Origin: Enterobacter sichuanensis
Lineage (GTDB): Bacteria > Pseudomonadota > Gammaproteobacteria > Enterobacterales > Enterobacteriaceae
Assembly: GCF_002939185.1 (NCBI RefSeq)
Contig: NZ_POVL01000016.1
Span: 1 to 64,000, forward strand
Direction of reading: 5' to 3'
Length of the DNA: 64,000 bases
Part shown: piece by piece, positions 18,486-27,027 of the stretch
How positions within the stretch are numbered: position 1 is the stretch's first letter
Layout of the letters: each line of letters begins with the position of its first letter
Notes under the pieces: generated by a model
Told to the model about the DNA's origin: nothing
Database searches by the model: none
The model's input: only the letters and a program-made list of their open reading frames with translations
Translations under genes and position numbers: made by a program

Positions 18486-19829
18486 ATGGCGAACACCATC
18501 ACGGCTGATGACATTCGGGAACACTTTTCGCAGGCTATGTCGGCGATGTACCAGCAGGAAGTTCCGCAGTACGGCACCTTGCTTGAACTGGTTGCGGACG
18601 TAAACCTGGCGGTTCTGGAAAATAACCCACTACTACATGAACAACTGGCAAACGCCGATGAGCTTGCGCGCCTGAATGTGGAGCGTCACGGGGCCATCCG
18701 CGTCGGCACGGCGCAAGAACTTTCTACCCTGCGCCGTATGTTTGCCATCATGGGCATGTACCCGGTCAGCTATTACGATCTCTCTCAGGCGGGGGTGCCC
18801 GTTCACTCCACAGCGTTTCGCCCGATTGATGATGCGGCGCTGTGCCGTAATCCGTTCCGTATCTTTACCTCGCTGCTGCGACTTGAGCTGATTGAAAACG
18901 TCGCGCTGCGCGAGCGTGCGGCGGAAATCCTGTCTCACCGGAACATCTTTACCCCGCGCTGTCTGGCGCTTCTCGAACTGTACGAATCAGAAGGGCAGTT
19001 TACGCAGGCACAGGCACACGAGTTTGTGCAGGAGGCGCTGGAAACCTTCCGCTGGCACCGCCATGCAACGGTCGATCAGGAAACCTATCTGGCGCTGCAT
19101 AACGAGCACCGGCTGATTGCTGATGTGGTCTGCTTCCCGGGGTGTCACATTAACCACCTGACGCCGCGCACGCTGGATATTGACCGGGTGCAGGAGCTGA
19201 TGCCGAAGTACGGCATTGAACCCAAAATTCTGATTGAAGGGCCGCCTCGTCGCGAGGTGCCTGTCTTATTGCGTCAAACCAGCTTTAAAGCTCTGGAGGA
19301 GCCGGTGCTGTTTGCCGGGGAACATAAAGGCACCCACACCGCACGCTTCGGTGAGATTGAGCAGCGCGGCGTGGCCCTGACCCCGAAAGGCCGTGAACTG
19401 TACGATAGCCTGCTTGCCCAGGCCGGTACCGGCAAAGATAACCTGACGCATCAGCTGCATCTGCAGGAGATTTTTAGCGCCTTCCCGGACAGCGAGCTGT
19501 TAATGCGCCGTCAGGAGCTGGCTTATTTCCGCTATCGTCTGACGCCAGCCGGGGAGGCGCATCGGCATGCGTTCCGGCCTGGCGACGATCCGCAGCCGCT
19601 GATAGAGCGCGGATGGGTTGTCGCTCAGCCGATCACCTACGAAGATTTCCTTCCGGTCAGCGCTGCCGGGATCTTCCAGTCTAATCTAGGGAATGAAACC
19701 CAGGCGCGCAGCCACGGTAACGCCAGCCGCGATGCGTTTGAAGCGGCGCTGGGCTGCCCGGTGTATGACGAGTTTGCCCTCTATGAGGAGGCTGAAACGC
19801 GCAGCAAACAGCGTTGCGGTTTGCTCTGA
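18486..19829 (+). CDS. ydcJ: 2-oxoadipate dioxygenase/decarboxylase family protein YdcJ
   Basis: This 447-residue DUF1338 protein has the length of E. coli YdcJ. The family includes HglS of Pseudomonas putida, an iron enzyme converting 2-oxoadipate to D-2-hydroxyglutarate in lysine breakdown. Conserved His68 and Arg72 (VERHGAIRVG) and the region CFPGCHINHLTPRTLD near residue 220 correspond to metal- and substrate-binding parts of that fold. The role in enterics is inferred from the family. In E. coli it is followed directly by opgD; here four genes are inserted between them. Confidence 0.9.
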   Translation: MANTITADDIREHFSQAMSAMYQQEVPQYGTLLELVADVNLAVLENNPLLHEQLANADELARLNVERHGAIRVGTAQELSTLRRMFAIMGMYPVSYYDLSQAGVPVHSTAFRPIDDAALCRNPFRIFTSLLRLELIENVALRERAAEILSHRNIFTPRCLALLELYESEGQFTQAQAHEFVQEALETFRWHRHATVDQETYLALHNEHRLIADVVCFPGCHINHLTPRTLDIDRVQELMPKYGIEPKILIEGPPRREVPVLLRQTSFKALEEPVLFAGEHKGTHTARFGEIEQRGVALTPKGRELYDSLLAQAGTGKDNLTHQLHLQEIFSAFPDSELLMRRQELAYFRYRLTPAGEAHRHAFRPGDDPQPLIERGWVVAQPITYEDFLPVSAAGIFQSNLGNETQARSHGNASRDAFEAALGCPVYDEFALYEEAETRSKQRCGLL

Positions 19830-19872
19830 AATCGTTACTCTGCTGGGGTGTGTTGGAAAAAATAAGGTCGTT

Positions 19873-21378
19873 ATGCAAACTCCTTCCGCCCCTGTGGTTG
19901 AAACGCGCTACGGCGCACTGGCTGGTTTTACTGATAATGACGTGCATGCGTGGTACGGGATCCCTTACGCCGCGCCGCCGATAGGCAACGGGCGCTGGCG
20001 TTCACCGCAGCCGCCTGCACGCTGGGAGGGCCTTCGCGAGGCCACGGCTTTTTCGCCTTCATGCTGGCAAAGCAGCGAGTATTGCCAGACGCTGGGCGGC
20101 GGCGATCCGGGCCAGTTTTCTGAAGATTGTCTCTATCTTAACGTCTGGTCTCCGGTTGACCGCGCAACGCAGCTCCCGGTGATGGTCTGGCTGCACGGCG
20201 GCGGGTTTACGATTGGCGCAGGTGGCTTGCCACCGTACAACGGCACCGCGCTGGCAGGACGCGGCGTGGTGGTTGTGACTCTCAATTACCGTCTCGGCCA
20301 TCTCGGCTTTTTCGCCCATCCGGCCCTGGAAGGGGAAGAAGATCGCGTGGTGCATAATTTTGCCCTGCTGGATCAGATCGCCGCCCTCGAATGGGTACGG
20401 GACAATATCGCCGCGTTTGGCGGCGATCCGGCTAACGTAACCCTGTTTGGTGAATCTGCTGGCGCGCGCAGCGTGCTGTCGCTGCTGGCATCGCCCCTGG
20501 CAAAGGGGCTGTTCCATAAGGCGATAGTGCAAAGTGGCTACACCTTGCCGGACACGCCGCGTGAACAGGCGCTGCAGAAAGGAGAAGCTCTGGCCGCCCA
20601 TTTTGGTCTCAAGAACGCAACGGCCGAGGAGCTGCGCGCCATTCCACCCGAGTCGTTCTGGCCGTTAACCGCGCCGCTGAACGTCGCGCCGGCGCCCATC
20701 GTCGGGGATTGCGTACTGCCGGAAGCGATGCTGGACGTCTTTTTCGCAGCCCGTCAGCACCCTGTGCCGGTGATGATTGGCTCTAACAGTGACGAGGCCA
20801 GCGTGATGGCGGTGTTTGGCATCGATCTCGCGGGGCAAATCCAGAAGCTTCGCCGGGAGCGGCGGTTCGGGCTGGGGCTGATTAAGTTGCTCTATCCCGG
20901 CGTGAAAGGCGATGAAGAGCTGGGCAGGCAGGTATGCCGCGACATGGCGTTTACCACCATGGGGTATGTGGTGATGCAGGCTCAGCAGCGCGTGGGGGGA
21001 TTATGCTGGCGCTACTGGTTTGACTATGTCGCGGAGGCGGAACATGCCACCTATGTCAACGGTGCCTGGCACGGCAACGAGGTTCCCTATGTCTTCGACA
21101 CTCTCGGCCAGGTGGAACCCTCACGTCAGTATGTCAATGAACGAGATTTGCAGTTTGCGGCCCAGGTGGCTGACTACTGGGTAAGCTTTGCGCGAGAAGC
21201 TGGGCCTCGCGAGATCCTGCCAGGACCGACGCACTGGCCCGCCTGCCGCAAAGGGCGGGACGTTTTGTTACGAATTGGTGTGAATAAACATGCAGGTTTC
21301 AGGCTTGAAAATCGCTTTATGCGCGCCCGCATGAGCCTCTTCAAACGGGTGATGAAGCACCACGTCAGCCTCGATTAA
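19873..21378 (+). CDS. Type B carboxylesterase
   Basis: This 501-residue alpha/beta hydrolase belongs to the carboxylesterase type B (para-nitrobenzyl esterase-like) family. The oxyanion-hole motif is LHGGGF, the nucleophile is in GESAGA (about residue 196), the acid residue lies in NSDEAS, and the histidine is in GAWHGNEVPYVF. There is no signal peptide, so it is cytosolic. I chose the ATG at 19873 with AAGG upstream; the frame extends back into ydcJ but without homology. Natural ester substrate unknown. Its 3' end overlaps the convergent LysR gene by 14 bases. Confidence 0.88.
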   Translation: MQTPSAPVVETRYGALAGFTDNDVHAWYGIPYAAPPIGNGRWRSPQPPARWEGLREATAFSPSCWQSSEYCQTLGGGDPGQFSEDCLYLNVWSPVDRATQLPVMVWLHGGGFTIGAGGLPPYNGTALAGRGVVVVTLNYRLGHLGFFAHPALEGEEDRVVHNFALLDQIAALEWVRDNIAAFGGDPANVTLFGESAGARSVLSLLASPLAKGLFHKAIVQSGYTLPDTPREQALQKGEALAAHFGLKNATAEELRAIPPESFWPLTAPLNVAPAPIVGDCVLPEAMLDVFFAARQHPVPVMIGSNSDEASVMAVFGIDLAGQIQKLRRERRFGLGLIKLLYPGVKGDEELGRQVCRDMAFTTMGYVVMQAQQRVGGLCWRYWFDYVAEAEHATYVNGAWHGNEVPYVFDTLGQVEPSRQYVNERDLQFAAQVADYWVSFAREAGPREILPGPTHWPACRKGRDVLLRIGVNKHAGFRLENRFMRARMSLFKRVMKHHVSLD

Positions 21379-22207
21379 GCAGACACGCGCGAAACGCCGC
21401 CAGACCATTTTCCGCGTCAGGCGTTTCGCGCAGCACCAGCCGGTAGCTGGCGCCGGTTTTAATGCTTGTCTCATAGGGCCGCATCAGCCTTCCGGCGCGG
21501 ACATCTTCAGCCACCAGCGTTTCGTCAGCAATGGCAACCCCCAGCCCCTGAATGGCGGCCGTAATCGCCAGATCCATGGTGTCGAAGTGTTGATTTTTGT
21601 GCATGACAAAGCCGGGCCCTTCCTGTTTTGTGAGCCATAACGACCAGTCGGTCTTATCCCGTGTCGGGTGCAGGAACGTCAACGCACCCAATGCTGCACC
21701 CGCGCGCACCGGGCTTATCACCGGCGTGAGCGCCTCTTCGAACAGCAGATCGCCTGCGCTCATGTGCGTGCCGAACACGATGGCCGCGTCGTAGGATTCA
21801 GTTTTGAAATTGACGTTATGATCGGTGGTGGTGGTGAGAGCGATTTGCAGATCCGGCTGTTCGCGCTCCACCTCCAGCAGGCGCGGCACCAGCCAGCGCA
21901 TCGCGCAGGTCGGGGCTTTGAGCCGGATCACGGTTTGCTGGCTCCGGGCCTGGTCCGCCACGGCCAGCAGCTGTTCAAAGGCGGACTGCAGCTCCGGAAG
22001 CAGGGCGCTGCCCTGCGGGGAGAGGCGCAAGCCGCGCGCGTGGCGTTCAAACAGCGGAAAACCAAACCACGTCTCAAGGGAGGCAATCTTGCGGCTGACG
22101 GCCCCCTGCGTCAGGCAAAGTTCCGCGGCGGCGTGCGTAAGATTCAGATGACGCGCGGTGACTAAAAATGCGTCAATGGCATTGAGTGGGAGCGAACGGC
22201 GCGACAT
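21365..22207 (-). CDS. LysR-family regulator, GcvA-like
   Basis: This 280-residue regulator has an N-terminal helix-turn-helix (LTHAAAELCLTQGAVSRKI, about residues 22-40) and an effector domain of the GcvA/AmpR-like subgroup (LKAPTCAMRWLVPRL near residue 95). It diverges from the aminotransferase/binding-protein pair with a 114-base shared promoter region, so those genes are its likely target, in response to an amino acid or amino-acid analogue. The specific ligand cannot be read from sequence. Confidence 0.85.
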   Translation of the reverse strand: MSRRSLPLNAIDAFLVTARHLNLTHAAAELCLTQGAVSRKIASLETWFGFPLFERHARGLRLSPQGSALLPELQSAFEQLLAVADQARSQQTVIRLKAPTCAMRWLVPRLLEVEREQPDLQIALTTTTDHNVNFKTESYDAAIVFGTHMSAGDLLFEEALTPVISPVRAGAALGALTFLHPTRDKTDWSLWLTKQEGPGFVMHKNQHFDTMDLAITAAIQGLGVAIADETLVAEDVRAGRLMRPYETSIKTGASYRLVLRETPDAENGLAAFRACLLNRG

Positions 22208-22321
22208 GGAAACACCTCAGCTATGCATTTTTCTCATGGCTATTATGACAACAATTCGATTGTCCCGACAATCAACTTGTTGTTTGAATAGTTATGCAAA
22301 GACCATGAGAAGGGTAACAGG

Positions 22322-23491
22322 ATGACTTTACGAACGCCGGTACAGACGCGCTCCAAACTGCCAGATGTGGGAACCACCATTTTCACCGTTATCGGCCAGC
22401 TCTCAGCGCAGCATAACGCCATTAACCTTTCTCAGGGCGCACCGAATTTCTCCTGCGACCCGAAGCTTGTTGCGGGCGTCACTCGCGCAATGGAGGCAGG
22501 GCATAACCAGTACGCGGCGATGACCGGTCTGCAGGCGCTCAAAGAGCGCATTGCCGATAAAATTGCCGCCCTCTACGGCACGCAATATGACCCGGGCCGC
22601 GAGGTGCTGGTGACCGCCAGCGCCAGCGAAGGGCTCTACTCGGCGATAAGCGGGCTGGTGCATCCGGGCGATGAGGTGATCTACTTCGAACCCTCCTTTG
22701 ACAGCTATGCGCCGATCGTTCGCCTGCAGGGGGCCACCCCGATCGCTATCAGGCTCACGGTGCCGGATTTTGCCGTCAACTGGGACGAAGTTCGCGCCGC
22801 CATTACCCCGCGCACGCGGATGATCATCATCAATACGCCTCATAACCCGAGCGGGCAGGTCTTCTCGGCCAATGACCTGCAGCAGCTGGCAGCGCTGACG
22901 CGCAATACCGACATCATTATTTTGTCTGATGAAGTGTACGAACACGTCGTGTTTGACGGCGAGCCGCACCACGGGATGGCCACGCATCCGCAACTGGCGG
23001 AGCGCAGCGTGATTATCTCATCTTTCGGAAAAACCTATCACGTCACCGGGTGGCGCGTGGGTTACTGTGTTGCTCCGGCGGTGCTGATGGATGAGATTTG
23101 TAAAGTGCATCAATTTTTGATGTTTTCTGCCGATACGCCAATGCAGCACGCATTTGCTGAACATATGCTCGACCCGCAAACCTGGCTGTCGCTTTCGGCG
23201 TTTTACCAGCGTAAGCGCGACCTGTTGCACAGCCTGCTGGCCGATTCGCCGTTTACGCTGCTGCCGAGCGCCGGTTCGTTCTTCATGCTGGCGGACTACA
23301 GCGGGTTCAGCGACGAGCGTGACAGCGAGCTGGTGAAACGGCTGATCGTTGAGTACGGCGTTGCAACCATTCCACTGTCGGCGTTTTATGCGGACGGTAC
23401 GGATAATAAATTGATTCGTCTCTCTTTTGCGAAAGATGAGGCGACGTTACGGGCAGGTGCACAAGCCCTGTGTCGGGTCAAACCACGCTGA
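22322..23491 (+). CDS. PLP-dependent aminotransferase, YbdL-like
   Basis: This 389-residue class I/II aminotransferase is similar along its length to E. coli YbdL, a methionine aminotransferase. Visible are INLSQGAPNF near residue 35, NTPHNPSG near 178, SDEVYEH near 206, the PLP-lysine segment SSFGKTYHVTGWRVGY near 237 and the C-terminal IRLSFAK. It probably transaminates a sulfur or aromatic amino acid. It is followed after 22 bases by an amino-acid-binding protein, and a LysR gene is divergent, which suggests uptake and use of one amino acid. Confidence 0.87.
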   Translation: MTLRTPVQTRSKLPDVGTTIFTVIGQLSAQHNAINLSQGAPNFSCDPKLVAGVTRAMEAGHNQYAAMTGLQALKERIADKIAALYGTQYDPGREVLVTASASEGLYSAISGLVHPGDEVIYFEPSFDSYAPIVRLQGATPIAIRLTVPDFAVNWDEVRAAITPRTRMIIINTPHNPSGQVFSANDLQQLAALTRNTDIIILSDEVYEHVVFDGEPHHGMATHPQLAERSVIISSFGKTYHVTGWRVGYCVAPAVLMDEICKVHQFLMFSADTPMQHAFAEHMLDPQTWLSLSAFYQRKRDLLHSLLADSPFTLLPSAGSFFMLADYSGFSDERDSELVKRLIVEYGVATIPLSAFYADGTDNKLIRLSFAKDEATLRAGAQALCRVKPR

Positions 23492-23513
23492 GATAGGCTC
23501 TGAGGAGTATGAG

Positions 23514-24287
23514 ATGAAATTACGCGCGTTAGTTGTCGGCATGGGATTGCTGTGTACGTTTTCCTCCTTTGCGGCCACCGAGCTGCGTTACGGTCTGGAA
23601 GCGGAATATCCGCCGTTTGAGAGCCGCAATGCGGCGGGCGAACTGGAAGGGTTTGACGTTGAGCTGGGGAATGCGATTTGCAAAGCGGCTGCGCTGAAGT
23701 GCAGCTGGGTTGAAACCTCTTTTGATGCGCTGATCCCGGGGCTGGTGGCGAAGAAATTTGACGCCATCAACTCGGCGATGAATATCACCGAACAGCGCCG
23801 CAAGAGCATTGATTTCACCCAGCCGATTTACCGTATCCCGTCACAGCTCGTCGGCAAGGCCGGGACGGCGGTTGAGGCGACGCCAGAAGGGCTGAAGGGC
23901 AAAACCATCGGCGTGCTGCAGGGATCCATCCAGGAAACCTATGCCAAAGAGCACTGGGAAAAGCAGGGTGTCACCGTGGTGTCTTATAAAGATCAGAATA
24001 TGGCATGGGGCGATCTGCTGAATGGCCGTATCGACGCCTCGCTGGTGATGTCCGCGGCCGGGCAGGCAGGTTTCCTCAGCAAGCCGCAGGGTAAAGGGTT
24101 TGGTTTTATCGGCAAACCGGTGTCTGACGACACCATCCTCGGCAGCGGGATCGGCTTTGGGCTGCGTAAAGGTGACGAGGCCACCAAAAAGCAGCTTGAT
24201 GCCGCGATTGATAAAGTACGTGCCGACGGCACGATCGCCAAACTCGCTGATAAGTACTTCCCGGGTATCGATGTCAGCGTAAAATAA
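23514..24287 (+). CDS. Periplasmic amino-acid-binding protein (ABC transporter family 3)
   Basis: This 257-residue protein has a signal peptide ending near SSFA and a family 3 solute-binding fold: LRYGLEAEYPPFE, the GFDVELGNAIC motif and a late ADKYFPG. It resembles the ArgT/HisJ/FliY group for polar or basic amino acids. No permease or ATPase gene is adjacent, so it must feed a transporter encoded elsewhere. GAGGAG precedes the ATG at 23514; an upstream in-frame start within the aminotransferase gene has no signal peptide. Confidence 0.88.
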   Translation: MKLRALVVGMGLLCTFSSFAATELRYGLEAEYPPFESRNAAGELEGFDVELGNAICKAAALKCSWVETSFDALIPGLVAKKFDAINSAMNITEQRRKSIDFTQPIYRIPSQLVGKAGTAVEATPEGLKGKTIGVLQGSIQETYAKEHWEKQGVTVVSYKDQNMAWGDLLNGRIDASLVMSAAGQAGFLSKPQGKGFGFIGKPVSDDTILGSGIGFGLRKGDEATKKQLDAAIDKVRADGTIAKLADKYFPGIDVSVK

Positions 24288-24298
24288 CCACCTCATTA

Positions 24299-24332
24299 GC
24301 CCCGTCAGATGATGTCCTGACGGGGCATTTTT
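24299..24332 (+). terminator. Intrinsic terminator after the amino-acid-binding protein
   Basis: GCCCCGTCAG and CTGACGGGGC form a perfect ten-base stem with an eight-base loop, followed by ATTTTT, 11 bases after the stop codon. Confidence 0.9.
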
Positions 24333-24529
24333 ATACACATTTTCCAGGCTTTCTTTACATCACTTTCGGGCCGTTCTGGTCGACAGAAAATATTTCTCAC
24401 TTTGTTCAGATAATCACCGGCCAACAATTGGATTCTTAACCATTTTTGTTTAGGCTGTGCGTTCTTTCTTGCCGTCATTTCGCCAGGCGCGAAACACATT
24501 CACACGACCATAAGGACGTTTTTCCAGGC

Positions 24530-26185
24530 ATGAATCGCAGACGTTTTTTAAAAGGCTCGCTGGCAGTGGCAGCCCTGAGCGGCACATCTGGCCTTGCTTC
24601 CCTGTTTTCCAGAGCGGCATACGCTGCTGACTCTGACATTGCTGACGGTCAGAGCCGTCGTTTTGATTTTTCCGTCCTGCAATCCATGGCGCATGACCTG
24701 GCGAAAACCCCATGGGGTGGTGCGCCACGTCCGCTGCCAGACACGCTGGCCACCATGACGCCACAGGCGTACAACGCCATCCGCTACGATGAAAAACAGT
24801 CGCTGTGGAACAATATTGAAGGGCGTCAGCTGGACGTGCAGTTTTTCCATATGGGGATGGGCTTCCGCCGCCGCGTGCGAATGTTCTCGCTGGATCAGTC
24901 CACCTCAATGGCGCGCGAGATCCACTTCCGCCCGGAGTTGTTTAGCTACGGTGAAACGGGCGTGGATACCAAACAGCTGGAAGGGCAAAGCGATCTCGGT
25001 TTTGCCGGCTTCCGCGCCTTTAAGGCACCTGAGCTGGCGCGTCGCGATATCGTCTCTTTCCTGGGGGCGAGCTACTTCCGCGCGGTTGATGACACCTACC
25101 AGTACGGCCTCTCTGCGCGCGGCCTGGCGGTCGATACCTTTACCGACACCCCGGAAGAGTTCCCGGACTTTACTTCCTTCTGGTTTGAAACCGTGAAGCC
25201 GGGCGACACCACCTTTACTGTCTATACGCTGCTCGACAGCCCGAGCATCACCGGGGCCTATAAGTTCGTGATCCACTGCGAGAAGAGCCAGGTGATCATG
25301 GAGGTGGAAAACCACCTCTATGCGCGTAAGGACATTAAGCAGCTCGGCATCGCGCCGATGACCAGCATGTTCAGCTGCGGCAATAACGAACGCCGCATGT
25401 GTGACACCATTCACCCGCAAATCCATGACTCCGATCGCCTGGCTATGTGGCGCGGCAACGGGGAGTGGATCTGCCGTCCGCTGAACAACCCGCAAAAACT
25501 GCAGTTCAATGCCTATATGGACAAAAACCCGAAAGGGTTCGGTCTGCTGCAGCTCGATCGCGATTTCTCGCATTATCAGGACGTGATGGGCTGGTACAAC
25601 AAACGCCCGAGCCTGTGGGTGGAACCGCGCAACGACTGGGGGAAAGGCGCGGTGGGCCTGATGGAGATCCCGACCACGGGTGAAACGCTGGATAACGTGG
25701 TCTGCTTCTGGCAGCCGGAAAAAGCCGTCAAAGCGGGCGATGAGCTGGACTTTAAATATCGCCTCTACTGGAGCGCCATGCCGCCGGTGCGTTCCCCGCT
25801 GGCCAACGTCTACGCGACCCGTACCGGTATGGGCGGTTTCCCGGAAGGCTGGGCGCCGGGCGAAAACTACCCGAAAGTATGGGCCCGTCGTTTTGCCATC
25901 GACTTCGTCGGCGGTGACCTGAAGGCCGCCGCGCCAAAAGGTATCGAGCCAGTGATTACGCTCTCCAGCGGAGAAGCAAAGCAGGTGGAGATCCTCTACG
26001 TTGAGCCGTTTGACGGATACCGTATTCTGTTTGACTGGTACCCGACGTCGGATTCGACGGAGCCGGTGGATATGCGCCTCTTCCTGCGCTGCCAGGGCGA
26101 CGCCATCAGTGAAACCTGGCTGTATCAGTATTTCCCGCCAGCGCCGGACAAACGTCAGTACGTTGATGACCGGGTAATGCGTTAA
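24530..26185 (+). CDS. opgD: Periplasmic glucan biosynthesis protein OpgD (MdoD)
   Basis: This 551-residue periplasmic protein shapes osmoregulated periplasmic glucans. The N-terminus [16 protein letters not shown] is a twin-arginine signal peptide with cleavage near AAYAAD (about residue 34), so it is exported folded through Tat. Length equals E. coli OpgD. The body is the MdoG-type beta-sandwich catalytic domain, beginning near [14 protein letters not shown], plus an immunoglobulin-like C-terminal domain. I start at 24530; upstream residues in the open frame precede the Tat motif and are not expected in the protein. The next E. coli gene, ydcH, is missing and replaced by an AT-rich island. 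Confidence 0.94.
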   Translation: MNRRRFLKGSLAVAALSGTSGLASLFSRAAYAADSDIADGQSRRFDFSVLQSMAHDLAKTPWGGAPRPLPDTLATMTPQAYNAIRYDEKQSLWNNIEGRQLDVQFFHMGMGFRRRVRMFSLDQSTSMAREIHFRPELFSYGETGVDTKQLEGQSDLGFAGFRAFKAPELARRDIVSFLGASYFRAVDDTYQYGLSARGLAVDTFTDTPEEFPDFTSFWFETVKPGDTTFTVYTLLDSPSITGAYKFVIHCEKSQVIMEVENHLYARKDIKQLGIAPMTSMFSCGNNERRMCDTIHPQIHDSDRLAMWRGNGEWICRPLNNPQKLQFNAYMDKNPKGFGLLQLDRDFSHYQDVMGWYNKRPSLWVEPRNDWGKGAVGLMEIPTTGETLDNVVCFWQPEKAVKAGDELDFKYRLYWSAMPPVRSPLANVYATRTGMGGFPEGWAPGENYPKVWARRFAIDFVGGDLKAAAPKGIEPVITLSSGEAKQVEILYVEPFDGYRILFDWYPTSDSTEPVDMRLFLRCQGDAISETWLYQYFPPAPDKRQYVDDRVMR

Positions 26186-26194
26186 CGATCGATT

Positions 26195-26229
26195 CCCTCT
26201 CCCTGTGGGAGAGGGGCTAAGGTTAGACC
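26195..26229. repeat. CCCTC-GAGGG palindromic repeat, copy 2 (left edge of island)
   Basis: CCCTCTCCC and GGGAGAGGGG flank a three-base loop 9 bases after the opgD stop, followed by a degraded tail (CTAAGGTTAGACC). It is a relative of the copies at 6308 and 29851. This copy and the one at 29851 bracket the AT-rich island. Confidence 0.7.
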
Positions 26230-26494
26230 TTTAAAATATATGGGTTAAATTTCAATAAGATAAATAAAACATCATCATTGAAAATTTTTGATAGGGTGCT
26301 GTTACGGGTGCTGTAAGCTCATATCGTTATCCTTGGTAACAGGCCACATTCGCCAGTTGCTAATCCTTCCGTGAATCCTAATGTGTTTATCAGCGGTTTA
26401 TTGCCAGCGTCAACATATGGATGGATTGTTGATCAGATTTATGGGGCATTGAAATAAAAGAGAAAGGGACTCGACAGGAGTCCCTTTTTTGTTT
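26230..26494. other. Left flank of the island with a possible PAAR-like gene remnant
   Basis: AT-rich sequence begins here. On the plus strand, one frame after a TAA near 26313 runs to a TAA at about 26457 and reads like a true C-terminus (VNPNVFISGLLPAS followed by TYGWIVDQIYGALK). VNPNVFISGLLPAS loosely resembles the SPNVFINGxPAA segment of PAAR proteins. It has no clear start, and a terminator follows immediately, so I read it as the end of a decayed gene. The identification is weak. Confidence 0.3.
26463..26490. terminator. Terminator at the left end of the island
   Basis: AAAGGGACTC, a five-base loop and GAGTCCCTTT make a ten-base stem followed by more T (26488-26490) on the plus strand and by T-rich sequence on the minus strand. 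It can serve the immunity gene on the minus strand and the remnant on the plus strand. Confidence 0.85.
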
Positions 26495-27019
26495 TCATAG
26501 CTCAGTAGTTTTAATTATATATTCTAACAGTTCATTAAATTTATTATATGTTTTGACTGAAAAATCTGTAGCTATTCTATCTCTTACTTCAAATGTTTTA
26601 TTTACGGCATCGTAAACAAAATATGAAATGCTATCTTCACCGATTACAATATCTTTGGCTAAATCGGGGTCCACAAACGTATCATTTTCTCTAAAGTAAA
26701 AGTTCCTAAGATATATATTGGACCATAGCAATTCACTAACTTCTGTCTGGCTGAATCCATATATAGTGGCAGCATTATATTCAAACCCATCCATTTGGCT
26801 ATAGAAATACTTTATATCTTTTTTTTCTTCAAATAATTTCTTTATATCTTCAAAAATAACTTTTTTGACTTTACTCCACTCCTCTGGTGCTGTTTCTCCT
26901 GTCAAAAAATCAATCATATCTTTACTGAGTGGTGGTGCAATATTCTCCTTAAAATCGTTAATTCGAGCTTTTAATATATCAATTGATACATCGATATCAT
27001 AATGTTTATTAATGTTCAT
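26495..27019 (-). CDS. Probable immunity protein for the adjacent nuclease (YrhA-like)
   Basis: This 174-residue acidic cytosolic protein has no signal or membrane segment. Its C-terminal half (ISYFVYDAVNKTFEVRDRIATD) recalls YrhA-type/SUKH-like proteins found beside polymorphic toxins, but I recall this rather than having searched it. It follows the nuclease gene by 8 bases, and its AGGAG overlaps the toxin stop codon, so the two are translationally coupled. The gene is AT-rich, unlike the chromosome around it. Position, size and acidity all fit an immunity role. Confidence 0.65.
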   Translation of the reverse strand: MNINKHYDIDVSIDILKARINDFKENIAPPLSKDMIDFLTGETAPEEWSKVKKVIFEDIKKLFEEKKDIKYFYSQMDGFEYNAATIYGFSQTEVSELLWSNIYLRNFYFRENDTFVDPDLAKDIVIGEDSISYFVYDAVNKTFEVRDRIATDFSVKTYNKFNELLEYIIKTTEL

Positions 27020-27027
27020 ACAATCTC

